A stretch of DNA of 64,000 bases from Dictyophora rubrovolvata (taxonomy: Eukaryota > Basidiomycota > Agaricomycetes > Phallales > Phallaceae). A program made the translations under genes and the position numbers. The stretch spans positions 1,550,001 through 1,614,000 of the forward strand of contig CP114118.1 in NCBI GenBank assembly GCA_029959195.1. Direction: 5' to 3'. Below are positions 10,821 through 26,455 of this stretch, in pieces. The notes beneath the pieces are model-generated. The model made no database searches, had not been told where the DNA came from, and saw nothing but the letters and a program-made list of their open reading frames with translations. Position 1 is the first letter of the stretch; each line of letters opens with the position of its first letter.

Positions 10821-11162
10821 ATGAAAGCCATCAAAGGCAAGCCCTTCTTAATATCGTTATCCAAACTAACCATACCTTAGGGATACTGCTGTCGTGGTAT
10901 GTGTTCGTAACTCGTTAGGATTTGGAATGTTAACTCTGCCATCCTGCAGCGATCCAGCTGTGAAACAACTCTTAGTGAATATGAACGAAAAAGAAGGCTT
11001 CATCATTCAGGATCTCGACGACAACCACTTACTGATTAAAGCAGATGCAGAGGAACGAATTAGAAGGGAACTAGAAGCAGAGGTATGTTCTAACTTGCCC
11101 TTACACTAACATCCACCCATATTATCCAGTTAGAACGAAACACTTATACATTGGATACATAA
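10821..11162 (+). CDS. TFB5: TFIIH subunit Tfb5 (TTDA/GTF2H5)
   Basis: Smallest core subunit of TFIIH, used in transcription and nucleotide excision repair; it binds and stabilises Tfb2/p52. The spliced protein of about 70 residues reads MKAIKGILLSCDPAVKQLL, then NEKEGFIIQDLDDNHLLI, DAEERIRRELEAE and LERNTYTLDT, aligning end to end with the family. Exons: 10821-10836, 10881-10896, 10950-11081 and about 11131-11162. The first intron must use a GC donor (AAAG/GCAAGC), and exon 2 is only 16 nt. No GT donor near the site keeps the frame. A GTG-initiated reading starting inside intron 2 would lose the conserved MKAIKG start, so I reject it. Confidence 0.9.
10837..10880 (+). other. GC-AG intron in TFB5
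   Basis: A 44-nt intron with donor G/GCAAGC and acceptor CCTTAG. Its removal joins ATG-AAA-GCC-ATC-AAA-G to GG-ATA-CTG, giving the conserved MKAIKG-I start. No alternative GT lies near the border. Confidence 0.75.
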
Positions 11163-11426
11163 ATTTAAATGATTCCCCTGGAAGCGATTGCTTATCTAGA
11201 AATTTTTTGAGGATTAGAGATTAATGCTAAGCCTCACCTTATCTAGTCGGACTTAATTTCTTCACATTCCCACACAGGCAGGATCGCAGAAAATTTTTAT
11301 GTCTCACACAGACTGCGGACTATATACGAGGGCAGACGACCATATATACCGTAGGTATCGGTATTGAGATGACCGTATTGAGAAATTATCCTGGGAACCC
11401 TTAAAAATGGAGAATATTCTTCATTA

Positions 11427-13269
11427 ATGACCATGACGGCGTACAAGGAGCCCATCAAGGTTGCAGTCATTGGTGGTGGTGCGTTTAATTTCACTTACTA
11501 CGGGCGACGGAAATTTGACTGGCGCGTTATTGGACAGGTTTGGCTGGACTCACCGCTGCCCACCTTTTGTCAAAAAGGTCGAATATCTTTGAAGTTCATA
11601 TCTTCGAAAAGGTGTGTTTTTTTCGTCACTAGCTACAAATTCCACTCGTTGAGCCTTGATTCTAGAATCTGACCTTGGGGCTGGATGCTCATTCCATCTC
11701 CGTACTTTGTTCCTCTAATGTTGACGAACAAAGAATAGACGTTCCTATGCGTTCATTCCAAGGTCATTCTTCCTTTTGCTCTATTTTTTTTTGTTTGAAA
11801 CGATGCGGGTACAGATGGTTATTATAAGCAAATGATAAAACTATATCGGGAACTTGGGATACGCTTTCGTCGATGTGATTTCACCTATTCCTTCTCCTCG
11901 TTTGACATTGGGAAACAATCTCTGGGTTGGACGACATATTTACTGTATAACGGACGTTCAGGAGTTAAAGGCTTCCGTCTACTTCCTCCTGCGTTCAAAA
12001 CTAATTCCGATTCCGAGTCATACTTTCTGGGCTTTTTGACATTTTGTTCCATAACATTTGCCAACATTTTATTATTAATTACGTATATCCGTTTCATTTT
12101 CCTTTCCATGCCGGTTCGCAGGCCCAACGCTGACCTTACTTTGCAAGAATGGTCGAAGCACTTCGCTCCAACTAGTTCCTTAGGTCGCTGGATACAACTA
12201 GACGCGTCGTGGTATTTTTTCATTGACATGATTGTTGTGCCACTGTTTTCGGCTGTGTGCACCGCTCCTAGGGAGTTCGTTTATGAATACCCAGTTCACG
12301 AGATACTGGGTACGTTCTAATTCTTTTTGCTTTCCTTTGAATCAATTAAGAAGTAAATGTTTTCACTCGCCAGAATATGTATGGGTTACCCTAACAAGTC
12401 ACCATTACAAAGTTGAGTCTGAAACACGCGACGTGGTTTCACGATTGTCTAGCAATATTCCGTACATCCACACTTCATGTCCAGTTGTGTCCATTGTCCC
12501 CGGATCAGCTGGTTCGGGTCAGGTCTCCATTTCGACGACTACTCAAATACATACGGGGTTCTCTCATGTCATTATGGCGACAGAGGCTAACAAGGGGTCG
12601 ATGCTTCTCGACTCATACCTAGCAGCTCTTCCCAAGAAAAAACTCCAGCATCGAGAGTTAGTAGAGCAATTGATAGCCTGCATGCAGACCGTTCGTTATT
12701 GCAAAGCTATCGTCATCAACCATCGCGACGAGCAAGTCTTGCCGCCTGACCCGGCCTCGAGGAAGGATTTAAACTTGGTGTCTGGGCTGGGACCATACGG
12801 TAAGGAGGGTGCGGCTAATAAAAGTACAGATGTGCTTCCAACAAGTTATACCATGACAACTCACCGTATCTTCTCCGACGAGACCCAAACGGCATCTGCT
12901 GTTTATCAGACGACGAATCCCACCGTGAAGATATCCCCCAAAGATATCCTGTCAACTTCGATCATGGAGCGCGCCGTACTAACAGTGGAGGGAAAGAGAG
13001 CTTTGGAGCAACTTTCTGTAGCTCGGAAGGTGCAATCGAGATGGTGGTGGTTTAAAGACACGACGAAGACTACGCTGGGACCATTGCAGGGTGCCGGATG
13101 TCTGAACCCGCAGTCAAAAGATGTGCCTGGAATATGGATTTGTGGATCTTATGCCTATCATGGCATACCTTTACTGGAAGGATGTGTTGGGAGTGCAAAA
13201 GACATTGTGGAGCAGGGTATTCTACCATCAGAGGGCCTTAATACACGTGTTTCCGGGCACCAAATATAA
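11427..13269 (+). CDS. Membrane-associated FAD-dependent amine-oxidase-like oxidoreductase
   Basis: The N-terminal Rossmann motif VAVIGGGLAGLTAAHLL (intron between the second and third glycine) binds the FAD ADP part, followed after an acidic strand end (VHIFEK) by LGLDAHSISV. Introns: 11480-11538, 11612-11667, 11762-11814 and about 12311-12373. The mid part has two hydrophobic segments near 12020-12110 and 12210-12260, seen in this fungal family. The C-terminus GIWICGSYAYHGIPLLEGCV is the second FAD-contact motif of amine-oxidase-like flavoproteins. About 560 residues. The family is widespread in fungi but its substrate is unknown to me. It lies just 42 bases before the next start codon. Confidence 0.8.
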
Positions 13270-13311
13270 CTAATTACATGTTTAAATTTTATCAACTTTT
13301 GTTCCTCTTCC

Positions 13312-15022
13312 ATGCTTTTGCACGCTTTCCTTTTTATCTCCTTTGTTGCTAGTGTATCGTCTCAACTCGCCGCGTTAATAAACGACATCAGGGCTGCGTG
13401 GACGGGAATTATTGACCCTTTCTTTTCCGACCACACACTGGTCAACTTCGTCAGAGACGTCAATGAATCCGATTCTACCTCGCTCACGTCGTCACCTCGT
13501 GGGCAATGTCTTCTTATTAGCGATCCATTTTTCATCAAAAATACCACCAGAAACGGTCCTGATGTTGCAGGCACGTCCGTGGCCGTAGGTGGTCGACCTA
13601 CAAGCGCGGCGGCTTCTTCCGCCACACCCTCTGCAAGTTTAGCTTCGTCCATATGGAAGATTCAAAAACAGCATGTCTGTATACACGATATCCTTTACCC
13701 TTGAAAACAAAACTTATTAATATTGGCAGATGGGCGAGACCTTTTTTGATGAATGGGACTTCTTTGTGGGGTCTGATCCAACCCATGGTAAGTAAATTTA
13801 TTGAATGCAATGTTAAGGTGCAGAAAAATCTCATGTCACCTACAGGGGTTGTTAGCTATTTGGACCAACCAACAGCCGTAAGCCCCTTTGATCTGTTGAT
13901 TACCTGGCAAATTCATCACCTCACTATTGGTTAGCTTTCCACGAATCTCACTTCGATTAACAGCGACGGCAATGCTATCATGAAAGTCAACACCACTCAA
14001 GCGATATCTGGAAACCGACCCAGTGTTCGCATAGCCACCAACTATCAGTTTACTGGCGGATTACTTGTGTTAGACGCCGTGCACGCCCCTACAGGCTGCG
14101 CGACTTGGCCCGCATTCTGGACTAATGGCGATAACTGGCCCAACAATGGCGAGGTAAGCAAACAAACCTTTTCAAAGTCCATGTTGCGTAATTTCATCTA
14201 CTCCGGAAGATTGACATTATGGAGGGTGTTAATGACTTGACGGTCAATCAAGCGAGCATTCATACCGCTCCTGGATGTCATATCTCAAACTCAGAGGCTG
14301 CGAATGACGCTACCGGAACGCTTGTTGGAGGAAGTGATTGTGCCAGTGCAGAAAGCAATAACGGTGGATGTGGCCAACAAGCAACATCGTTGTCAAACAC
14401 GTATGGGCCACCCTTCAACAGTAACAATGGGGGCGTGTATGCAAGTACGGATTGAACGTAATGTGATGCCTTACGTTTACTGGAATTCTTTTTTGTAGTG
14501 CTTTGGAATGAATCAGGAATTGCTGTCTATTTTTTCCAGAGGCAGCGGATCCCTGATGATATTTCATCTCAAATACCACAGCCTCAAAACTGGGGTTTAC
14601 CTTTTGCGAGTTGGCCTGCGACAAACTGTAATCCATTTCAAGTGCGTCTTTAGAGTTCCTTCCGCATTCTTTGAAAGGTTTTATGATTTTTGTACATTAG
14701 TTTTTTCAGCAACATTCCATAATTTTTGATATCACATTGTGGTAGGTGTTACATCAATAATTCTGTTGTGAGGATCCTATATGTCTTTTTCTTAGCGGCG
14801 ACTGGGCCGGTAATGTATGGAGTAATAGCGGACCTCCTGGTCAGGAAACCAGTTGCGCTCAGCGAACAGGTTTTTCCACTTGTGCCGATTTTGTTCAAAA
14901 CGTAGGTTCAGCATTCGAAGATGCATGTGAGTTTAACTTTTGGTAAAAGTAAAGTTCGTCTCATCAGGATCATTTTAGATTGGGAAATACGTAGTGTAAC
15001 ATTATATCAAAAGGATGCTTAG
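13312..15022 (+). CDS. Secreted GH16 endo-beta-1,3(4)-glucanase (laminarinase type)
   Basis: Catalytic block GGEIDIMEGVND-type: here EIDIMEGVND, with both glutamates and the aspartate of the GH16 ExDxxE motif; the first Glu and the Ile are joined across the intron at 14154-14211. Other matches to basidiomycete Lam16A-like enzymes are FFDEWDFFVGSDPTHG, VSYLDQPTA, APTGCATWPAFWTNGDNWP, GCGQQA, YGPPFN and CGDWAGNVW. The start gives a signal peptide (MLLHAFLFISFVASVSS). A Ser/Thr-rich stretch of about 95 residues comes before the catalytic domain and is longer than usual. At least seven introns. The enzyme would cut beta-1,3/1,4 glucans in fungal walls or lichenan-like polymers. Stop TAG at 15020. 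Confidence 0.88.
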
Positions 15023-15368
15023 CAGCCTTATAGATCCAGGTACAATAGACTTTACAAACGGACTAAGCACTATGACAGCTCAAGTTCAGCCATCGTTGTA
15101 TTACTACCTCCCATTCTTGATTTATACTACTGGGAAACTTTGGAATCCGTGTATTGATAAATATTGGGGCATAAAATTTTTTAACTCAGAGTAATGAAGC
15201 CAGTAAACGCATTTCTTGAGTTCAAGCTGCGCCAGTGAAGTCCATCGTCGGGACTCAGCAGACTCGGAGTTGTGTAAATGCTCCAGTTATGTAAGCACAG
15301 AATTTCAAAGTTTCAACAAAGTTTCAACCACATTTCGTGGCATTCTTAAAAGTTTAACTCTATGCATT
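15023..15368. other. Intergenic before PEX1
   Basis: 346 bases with no supported gene. Plus-strand reading just before PEX1 is open in places but starts only make sense at 15369. It holds the GH16 terminator and PEX1 promoter. Confidence 0.5.
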
Positions 15369-19470
<4,102 letters not shown>

Positions 19471-19519
19471 ATATACTCCGTACATAAATAATAAAGATCA
19501 CAGCCTATTCTCTACAACA

Positions 19520-22500
19520 CTACATTTTAACCAAACTTTTCATAGCAGTGGCTATAGCAAAGCTCGACTTTGCCATAGCCTGCCGAGATTCTTTGGTAAT
19601 CTCTGGCATGGCTTGTATCTCGCTCAGCCGATTGCAATGTTCACTTAACTCTGTTAAGATATCATTGCCCTCCTTTAGGGATGATACAGGCAGACTGTCC
19701 TTGCAAACTGCAACTATACTTGAGACGATGGTAATAATTTGCGTCAGGTTTTCATTCAGATTAGGCGATATCACTGGACTTCGAACAGATGACAGCACGC
19801 TTTGGATAGCATACTTGATAGACTCAGATTGAGCTTCAAGATAAGGCTATTATTACACAAATGAATGTCAGACTTGATAAAAACCGGGACGACAAAATAC
19901 GAAGTTCTTACTTTGAGTTCTGCCCATGCGTCTTCAGCATTCTCACTTGTTGTAGAATCGTCACTGGTCATCGTGCCATTTGAGCCAAAGGACATTTCAG
20001 CGTTCATAGGGGAAGGACTCGTGGAGTTCTCAAGAGTTTGTCGAGTGGAAGGTGGTGAAGACAATGGAATCGGCATTGGTGCATGCAACGGAACAGGTGG
20101 TGGAACGGGCGCCGGATGAACAAGAGGAGAGCCCAAGCTACGAATGAAATTATTACGAGGAGGGGACATCTCTCGGACCCTGCGGGGAGGCGAACTCATA
20201 ATAGGGTCATCGGCAGCGCGAGAACTAGCTCGACTAATAGCATCATGAGGTGCATCATCGTTATTAGATCGGAAAGGAGGATACCCAGTCGGGCTCATAG
20301 GCTTCGGTGATGCTGGAGTGCCTGCAAAGAGGTCTAGTTCGCTCTTGGTTGCCTTTCGGATCTGAATCGCCTTCCCAATCTCCGTGACCGTGGTAGACAC
20401 ATGACTTGCAGCTGCGTCGAGTAGACTGACGGGACTCATACCTAGACTTGTGGCGTGTGTCCGAGCAGCTGCAGTAAGGTTGCTCAATGTCATTTCCGCT
20501 CGTTCCCGCAAAGCGTTAAGCTCTTCGGTATCGACACTTAAGCGTTCCCTACGGGCGCGCGCTTGGTAATTCTCCACATCTTCAAGAATGGCGTGTACCG
20601 CGTTGATAACTGCTTTCATCGGGGCGTAAACTCGACTAGGCGTTGGGGAACGACCGGCGGCCAACAACAGATCGATAGAGCTTAGGAATGCTGTTATGTG
20701 AATATCTAAAAGGCCGCCTGCTTGTGTAACCGGTAGTTGATCTTCAATAGATTGCTTGGGTAGTTGATGATATAGCTGAGAAGTTGCTTAGGGATAACAG
20801 CTATGAGTATAAACCTTTCGACAAATACATTATTTTAAATGCATACCTTTCAGACTTCTCAGTTCGGTTTTGGCCTGTTCGTACTTTCGTTTGTACTCTT
20901 TCATTTGGGAATTGAGATCACGAATGATACTGTTATCTTTGTCACGAGCTGTTAAAAGCTCTTCATTGCGATTCGACAGTTCATTTGCCTCTGTTAGAAC
21001 GGCTTCCAGATCGGAACGTAGTTGTTCAAACATTTGTGGATGATTCTGTGAAAATCACATTTGAGAGTTTGACATGTAGATAAAGCAAAAGGAAGGAAAT
21101 TTACATCAGCCCTTTGCACGGCTTCTCGCTCAGTTTCCAGCCTTTCGCAGCGTTCTTGGAGAGTCCTAATCTCAAGCTCATAGTTATTGCGGAGATTCTC
21201 ATTGTGTTGACCTTGAAGAGATCTCGCATCTGCCAGTTCTTGCTGTAGTGACATTATTGTCATATTCTGGTTTTGAGCATTCTTTTGAAGGAAAAATGTT
21301 AGTCAGTTTCAGATAGCTGGACGGAAGCTGTTCTTCTTTTTACTTACGGATTGGAATTGCTCGATATCAGCTATTAACTGACGGGCGTGTTCTTGGCTTT
21401 GGAAATGTAGTGAATGTGCCTGAGCCAATTCATCTTCCAATGCCCTGACGCGAGATTGTAGCGCTGATATTGTTGAATCATAATCATGTCGGAACTGATC
21501 TTCATCGACTGGGTGCGGTGGCCGAGCTGTTCGGGAAATGCTATTGTGGGAGGCATTACGGTTTCCTTCTGCGTAGTCACTGTCGCTTTTTCGGGGAATG
21601 TCATCATCGCTATCTCGGTGGGAACGGTTTCCAAACCCCGTTAGAGCATTCAAGCCCTTGATAACAGTAGAGGGTGAAGATGAAGTCTTGAGGGGAACAC
21701 GCGAGTCGTTGTTATCTGCATCTTCGACAGGTTGATCTTGATCATCATATTTATCATCAATTGCACCATCGTCATCGGCGTATGGAACTCTGATTTCCTC
21801 CTCAGTAATGGTGGATTTATTCGGAATGACAAGACCCGAAGTAGCAGTAGCGACACTTCCCAGTGCGGGTTGGGGAGAGATTGAATCATCTCTGGATGGA
21901 CGCCTTGGGCTGATTAATGATGGGCGGGGGTCGTCAGGAAGTCCACGCCTTTCCGGAGCCAGCCTTCGAAAACTGGCACTGGGAGAGAAGGTAAGCGACT
22001 GGCCTGACATATGGGCGCGTTCCCGGCTGTCGAAGTTGGGGATGTCCTCATTCTGCGAGGAGCCGGCCTGAGCGACTGAATCTAGTAACTGATAAATGGG
22101 AACCAAGAGTTGTAAAGAAAAGGTTAGGAAGAAGAAAATCGGAAGGAGCAGACCTCAGGTTCTTTAAATTCCGGATATCTTCTGGTCAATTCAAAATAGA
22201 CATCGCCTGCGAGATCTTTGAATCGAGGATTAGGAAGGGTGGCCAGTTTTTGTCTGGCTTGATTGCGCTTGGGATGGAAATCTTGACGGAAGGGTAAAAA
22301 TGGAACTGGGAAAGATAGGAGAAAGGTAAACACGTGTTTAGAGCAAGGCAAGCTGATAATCTGATGTACCTTCATTTCCAACTTTGTTAGACTTTCGCCG
22401 TAGGAGCTCATCGTAGACGTCAGTTGATAACTCTGTGAATTGCTGTTTGGTGAGTCTGGTAAGCTTCTCGCGTGCACTGGCTCTTGTGCCCTGTGTTTCT

Positions 22501-22756
22501 GGAAAGAGAATATATGAAATTTCAGTGGCGGGGTTGGATAAAGCGAAAAGGACGGACCTTTGAGTAAATCACCATTCAGAAATACTTGGATTTCGTCGAA
22601 ATGGAGTTTGGCGACTTTCCTTGTATCTACGGAGGTGGAGGAGTCGGGAGTTGGGATGGAAGGCATGGGTCGACGAGACTGGGATTGGAATCTTGATAAG
22701 GCAGAATATGCAGAATTAGTGGGTGAAGGAGCTCGTTGCAATCGTGAAATAGACAT
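19520..22756 (-). CDS. SPA2: Spa2-like polarisome scaffold
   Basis: Scaffold that gathers formins and MAP kinases at hyphal tips. Two tandem Spa2 homology (SHD/GIT) repeats are visible: ASAREKLTRLTKQQFTELSTDVYDELLRR-type and ARQKLATLPNPRFKDLAGDVYFELTRRYPEF-type (about 22500-22170; each quoted only in part as family pattern). A Ser/Pro-rich region follows, then a coiled coil (about 21480-20850, heptads with LQQELADARSLQGQ, EYKRKYEQAKTELRSLK), a conserved block ATSQLYHQLP and LLDIHITAFLSSIDLLLAAG, and a C-terminal helical domain ending AMKSLVKM. Start 22756 is the first ATG before the first SHD. Introns keep frame at all borders, including a last one with acceptor before PYLEAQSESI. Confidence 0.9.
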
Positions 22757-23252
22757 GGTGGTTTAAGAAAGAAGGGGGAAGGGGGAGGAAAGGAAAAGAA
22801 GATAGATATGTCTTGGTGCGCGTGTTTGGCGCGAGATCCTGATGCGGCAGATGCGGAGTGGTAAAAGAGCACAGCGCTTGGAGCACAAGGAATACCAATG
22901 GATATTGAATCCGGAGTATATGTTTCGACGAGCTTGCAGGGCTTTTTACTTGGTACAAACGGACGAAAGGCTTATCTTGTCGTCCTCGTTTGTGACAGAA
23001 AGATCCGACGAGACATTTATCACATCACTGAGCTTACTGTGTCAAGCGTCTGTCAAGGTTGCTCGCGATGGACAGCGTGAGTACTTGAATAAAAATAAAT
23101 AGACATATGTCAAGTGAGGGAGAGGCTGCCAATCATGCAGAGGATTGAATAATGAATGCTCTAGTAACGTAGTACCAGCACCGGTATTAACATACGCGTA
23201 GCAGAGCAGAACGTGACACCGTCGCGTAAACACTCTCAGCAGTCTCTTGAAC
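22757..23252. promoter_or_regulatory. Divergent promoter region SPA2 / ketoacyl-CoA reductase
   Basis: About 500 bases between two divergent start codons. Pyrimidine/purine-skewed tracts near 22760-22800 resemble leaders of fungal genes. No extra gene is supported; a plus-strand open frame at 22842-23102 has no family match or splice partner. Confidence 0.5.
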
Positions 23253-24634
23253 ATGAACAACGTCGAAGCTCTGTCTCTCGTTGCTGGTATATCTCGTCTT
23301 TGGCCAGCACTTCGCTGTCTAATAAACTCCCTTTTCTAAAGCTCGATATTACCCTTGGACGAATGTTGCTCTTAGCCTCATCGGCGCAACCGTAACCGTG
23401 TCTTTTCTGACAAGAGTCTTCGTCATACTCGTCCAGACATTTATTTTGTCTGGCAAAAGCGTGGGTTTCCAAAGAAAAAATCTCATTGCTATCTAGTCGG
23501 CCTGAAACAAGTACTTTTCTAGCTAAAGTACTATGGTGCTAAAAAGGGCGCATGGGCCGGTGAGCTGTTTTCGAGGAGAATTGTCCTTCTTGCATAATTC
23601 ACTCAATCCCTTAAAGTCGTCACGGGCGCAACAGACGGCATTGGCCGTGAATTCGCATTACAGTTGGCCAAGGCTGGCTTTAATATCTTCATGGCTTCCA
23701 GGAGTGAAGCAAAGTTACAACTACTGGCATCTGAACTACGTTAGTGTTTTTCAGTTCCCCCCTCCCCTTTTTCCTGTTCAGGAATCGAATTTTCGTTCAG
23801 GTGCCATGGGCGTTGAATCTCAGTTCTACGCTATTGATTTTGCTGAACGGGACATCGAAAAATCTTGGCAAAGACTTTTTGCGGCACTTTCCCCTCTGAA
23901 TATTGGCATCCTAGGTATGCTAGGTTTCACAGGTCTTTTCTATTATTCAATTCTCAGCTTCTTTTTTTTTTCAAAGTAAACAATGTTGGAAAATCCCATG
24001 ACATGCCAGTCGATTTTGTGGAGACGACTGACCGAGAGATTTCTGACATTTTAGAAATCAATATCCATACTACATTAAAGATTACCAAAAGTGTATTACC
24101 CGGCATGCTTTCACGGTATGTTTTGTCCATTAGACCGTCGTAAAAGCAAATCAATTCAAGTCTTTACAGTAAACGAGGTCTGATCCTAAACATAAGCTCT
24201 TTCGCCGGTTCCTCGCCATCTCCAATGCTCGCCACCTATTCAGGATCAAAAGCCTTTCTCCAAACCTGGTCCCAGGCATTGGCGAAAGAAGTCGAGAGCA
24301 AAGGCGTTACTGTCAGCTTGGTAAATACTTTCTTTGTGGTATAGATTTTTCTTTGAAGAATTGCCACACGTCCCTAAATTCTTGGTGATAGGTTTCCGCC
24401 ATGTCCAAGATTCGAAAACCTTCTCTGCTTGCCCCAGCTCCCAAAGCATATGTACGCTCCGTCTTGTCTAAAATCGGTCTGCCTTGTGGATACCTGGGGA
24501 TGCCTTATGCCAGCATTCCGTATTGGTCGCACTCATTGTTCGGAGCATTGATTAACAACGTCATAACATACATGCCAATACATCTTGCTTACACACTCAG
24601 TTCGTTACTTCATCTAATGCCCTTTGTTGCATGA
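23253..24634 (+). CDS. IFA38: Very-long-chain 3-oxoacyl-CoA reductase (KAR)
   Basis: ER enzyme that reduces 3-ketoacyl-CoA in fatty-acid elongation (yeast Ifa38/Ybr159w, human HSD17B12). After an N-terminal membrane segment ([18 protein letters not shown]) comes [18 protein letters not shown], with the SDR TGxxxGIG NADPH motif, then [21 protein letters not shown] and the catalytic triad pattern [21 protein letters not shown] (Ser, Tyr, Lys). The Tyr-x-x-x-Lys is intact. Introns at about 23285-23340, 23462-23525, 23563-23617, 23740-23801, 23915-23977, 24118-24170 and 24321-24392. Stop TGA at 24632. About 340 residues, as expected. Confidence 0.9.
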
Positions 24635-24880
24635 GACTGACACGAATTGGTTTATTAGATCTGCATAGAGATATTCGACGCAGAGCACTTAAAAAAAGGG
24701 AAAGAGAAAATGCAATGTCCAAAAAGGAATGAGGGTCATCTGGATTCTCTGTTCATATTTGACCAAATTGAGCCGAGGCTGACATTCCTGTCTGGTTTCC
24801 TCAGGAGGGTGCTTCCTTTTAATAGATTTAGAGAACGAATATTCGACAGACAGAACACTTAAATTATTGAATCTTTCTAA
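24635..24880. other. Convergent 3' flank
   Basis: A 246-bp gap between the reductase stop and the probable end of a minus-strand gene at 24881. Nothing recognised. Confidence 0.4.
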
Positions 24881-25512
24881 TTAGTAGAGGTTTTTATACA
24901 TGATAAAACCCCTGCGAGACTCGATCTTGTCACAGCCTATTTCCCATACGCCAGGCACCACAAACGCCGGTGTATAACTTGTCGAGGTTACATCGTCATA
25001 CGTTAAATGCACCGAGGGTCTATTCAAAATTTTCAACGTCACCGTCTGGTTTTACATGTAAGGCAGCGCCACGAATTTTTTTTTGCCAGTTGCAACAAAT
25101 TGCTTCGAAGCTATACACTGTTACAATGGCCACTGGTGGGTCTTTTCTTTCTCCGATTTGGCACGTACCGCGTGCAGGTCCGAGTGTAGAACTTGTGTAT
25201 CGTGAACCGGCCCTTTCCATGTGCCAGGCGATGACTTGTATGTATATATCATTCGTTACATTCGCTACATTCGCGATCAGGTTCAAGCCCAGCGCTCAGC
25301 CTCAAATAGACGTGACAGCCTGTCACACTTGTTCCGTGCAAATAGTCCGAAGCATACGCATGTTCATGTTGCACAGCCAGATTGATCATTGAAGTTCAAG
25401 TTGAGTTCGAAATACAATCTAAATTGCCACAATGTTTACTATAGTTACAGACAACTCCAAAGCAGTTGAAGTACCCCAATAGGATGGTGAATACATACGT
25501 AATACCGTTCAT
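24881..25512 (-). CDS. Putative small protein, unrecognised
   Basis: I do not recognise this protein. Two minus-strand exons are convincing: 25125 to about 25235 (AWHMERAGSRY, STLGPARGTCQIGERKDPP) and 24881-25045 (TVTLKILNRPSVHLTYDD, SYTPAFVVPGVWEIGCDKIE, then RRGFIMYKNLY stop). They join in frame across the intron 25046-25124 with donor GTAACA and acceptor CCAG. Alternating hydrophobic/polar residues suggest a beta-sandwich. The 5' end is not settled: an ATG at 25512 begins MNGITYVFTILLGYFNCFG, which looks like a signal peptide, but I could not carry it to the later exons in one frame. It may be a small secreted protein. Confidence 0.4.
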
Positions 25513-25737
25513 GATGAGACGGTTTCCCCCATGGCCACTCGAGGATTATCGTGGCGGTACCTGATAAAACAAAGGGGCGTTACGCTCTCTGATCTCAGGG
25601 TGGGCAATCCCTTGGCCTGAACCTACTTAGGCGGTCTTGCACAGCCTTTTCTTTTTCTTTCTTCCGCTTATTTCAACCCGAAGTTGCCTGAGGATCTCAA
25701 GTCAAGTCATTGAAACGGAGCCACCCAAACATTTCAT

Positions 25738-25770
25738 TGACTCAGCTTTGACTCAGTTGAATGTGACTCA
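25738..25770. promoter_or_regulatory. Cluster of three TGACTCA (AP-1/Gcn4-type bZIP) sites
   Basis: Exact TGACTCA copies at 25738-25744, 25749-25755 and 25764-25770, all in one orientation. This is the core site for fungal Gcn4/Cpc1-type and AP-1-like bZIP factors. The nearest genes are the C2H2 factor starting at 26456 and the unrecognised minus-strand gene starting near 25512. Confidence 0.6.
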
Positions 25771-26375
25771 AAAGAGGCAGAGCCACACTGGAAATCATGT
25801 CATGTAAGCGAGGACTTCAGCTTTTTCGGATCCTCAACCCGAACCGCTTATGGCAAGTATGTTTATTTTACCTACTTGTGGCTATGCAAATCTAATCTAG
25901 TTGCACATGTAGTTGTCATTATTTTATGACTATGTCTTGAAGAATCGCAAGTTTTCGGTAGGCAATAATCAGGCTGCATAAAATCAAAATTTTCATCGAT
26001 TCTGTCAACTCTGCCTAAAACTCACGGGCATATATCATTATATTTCCTTTTTGATCCATTGGTCATGGCCAGAGGTAATTTGGCGGCTGATCGTGTCAAG
26101 AACAGTGTATTATTCTCGTTTAAAAGTCTAACCATGGATGACCGCGTTTAAGGCTGTGTCGTCTTCCCACCTTTTTAACACATCTGGAACCCAAAAGCGT
26201 CATATATTTTGTGTTATTTCTGGTTATTTTAACGGTTATTGCTAGTAACCTTCTGTCATTGCCCTGTCTCTGAGTCTCCTTTTCTGGTTATCATGACTTG
26301 GTTGGTATGTTTTCGCCGATAAGCCGGTAATCCCCTCTTCTGAAATTTTCAGCCCAGCTCATGTCTTTTCTTCAG

Positions 26376-26383
26376 TATAAAAG
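26376..26383 (+). promoter_or_regulatory. TATA box of the C2H2 gene at 26456
   Basis: TATAAAAG lies 73-80 bases upstream of the ATG at 26456, a usual distance for a fungal core promoter with a short leader. Confidence 0.55.
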
Positions 26384-26455
26384 AGAGTAATTGATACTCA
26401 CAATGCCTTGTTCAATACCCAGATTTCTCGCAACTGCTTTGCAAGGGGTATCACT

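Larger units (their letters stand above)
25513..26455. promoter_or_regulatory. Long regulatory-type intergenic region upstream of a C2H2 factor
   Basis: The region is almost 950 bases long, among the largest gaps in this gene-dense window. It is AT-rich and contains three TGACTCA elements within 33 bases (25738-25770) and a TATA box about 80 bases before the start of the downstream C2H2 gene. I see no open frame with protein-like features. Confidence 0.5.

Noticed and set aside
22842-23102. Plus-strand open frame between SPA2 and the ketoacyl-CoA reductase
   Set aside because: Lies in a divergent promoter, starts without a clear leader and matches nothing known.
24970-25392. 140-codon plus-strand open frame
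   Set aside because: It is antisense to the minus-strand exons that splice together and look like a real protein; the plus frame has no motif.
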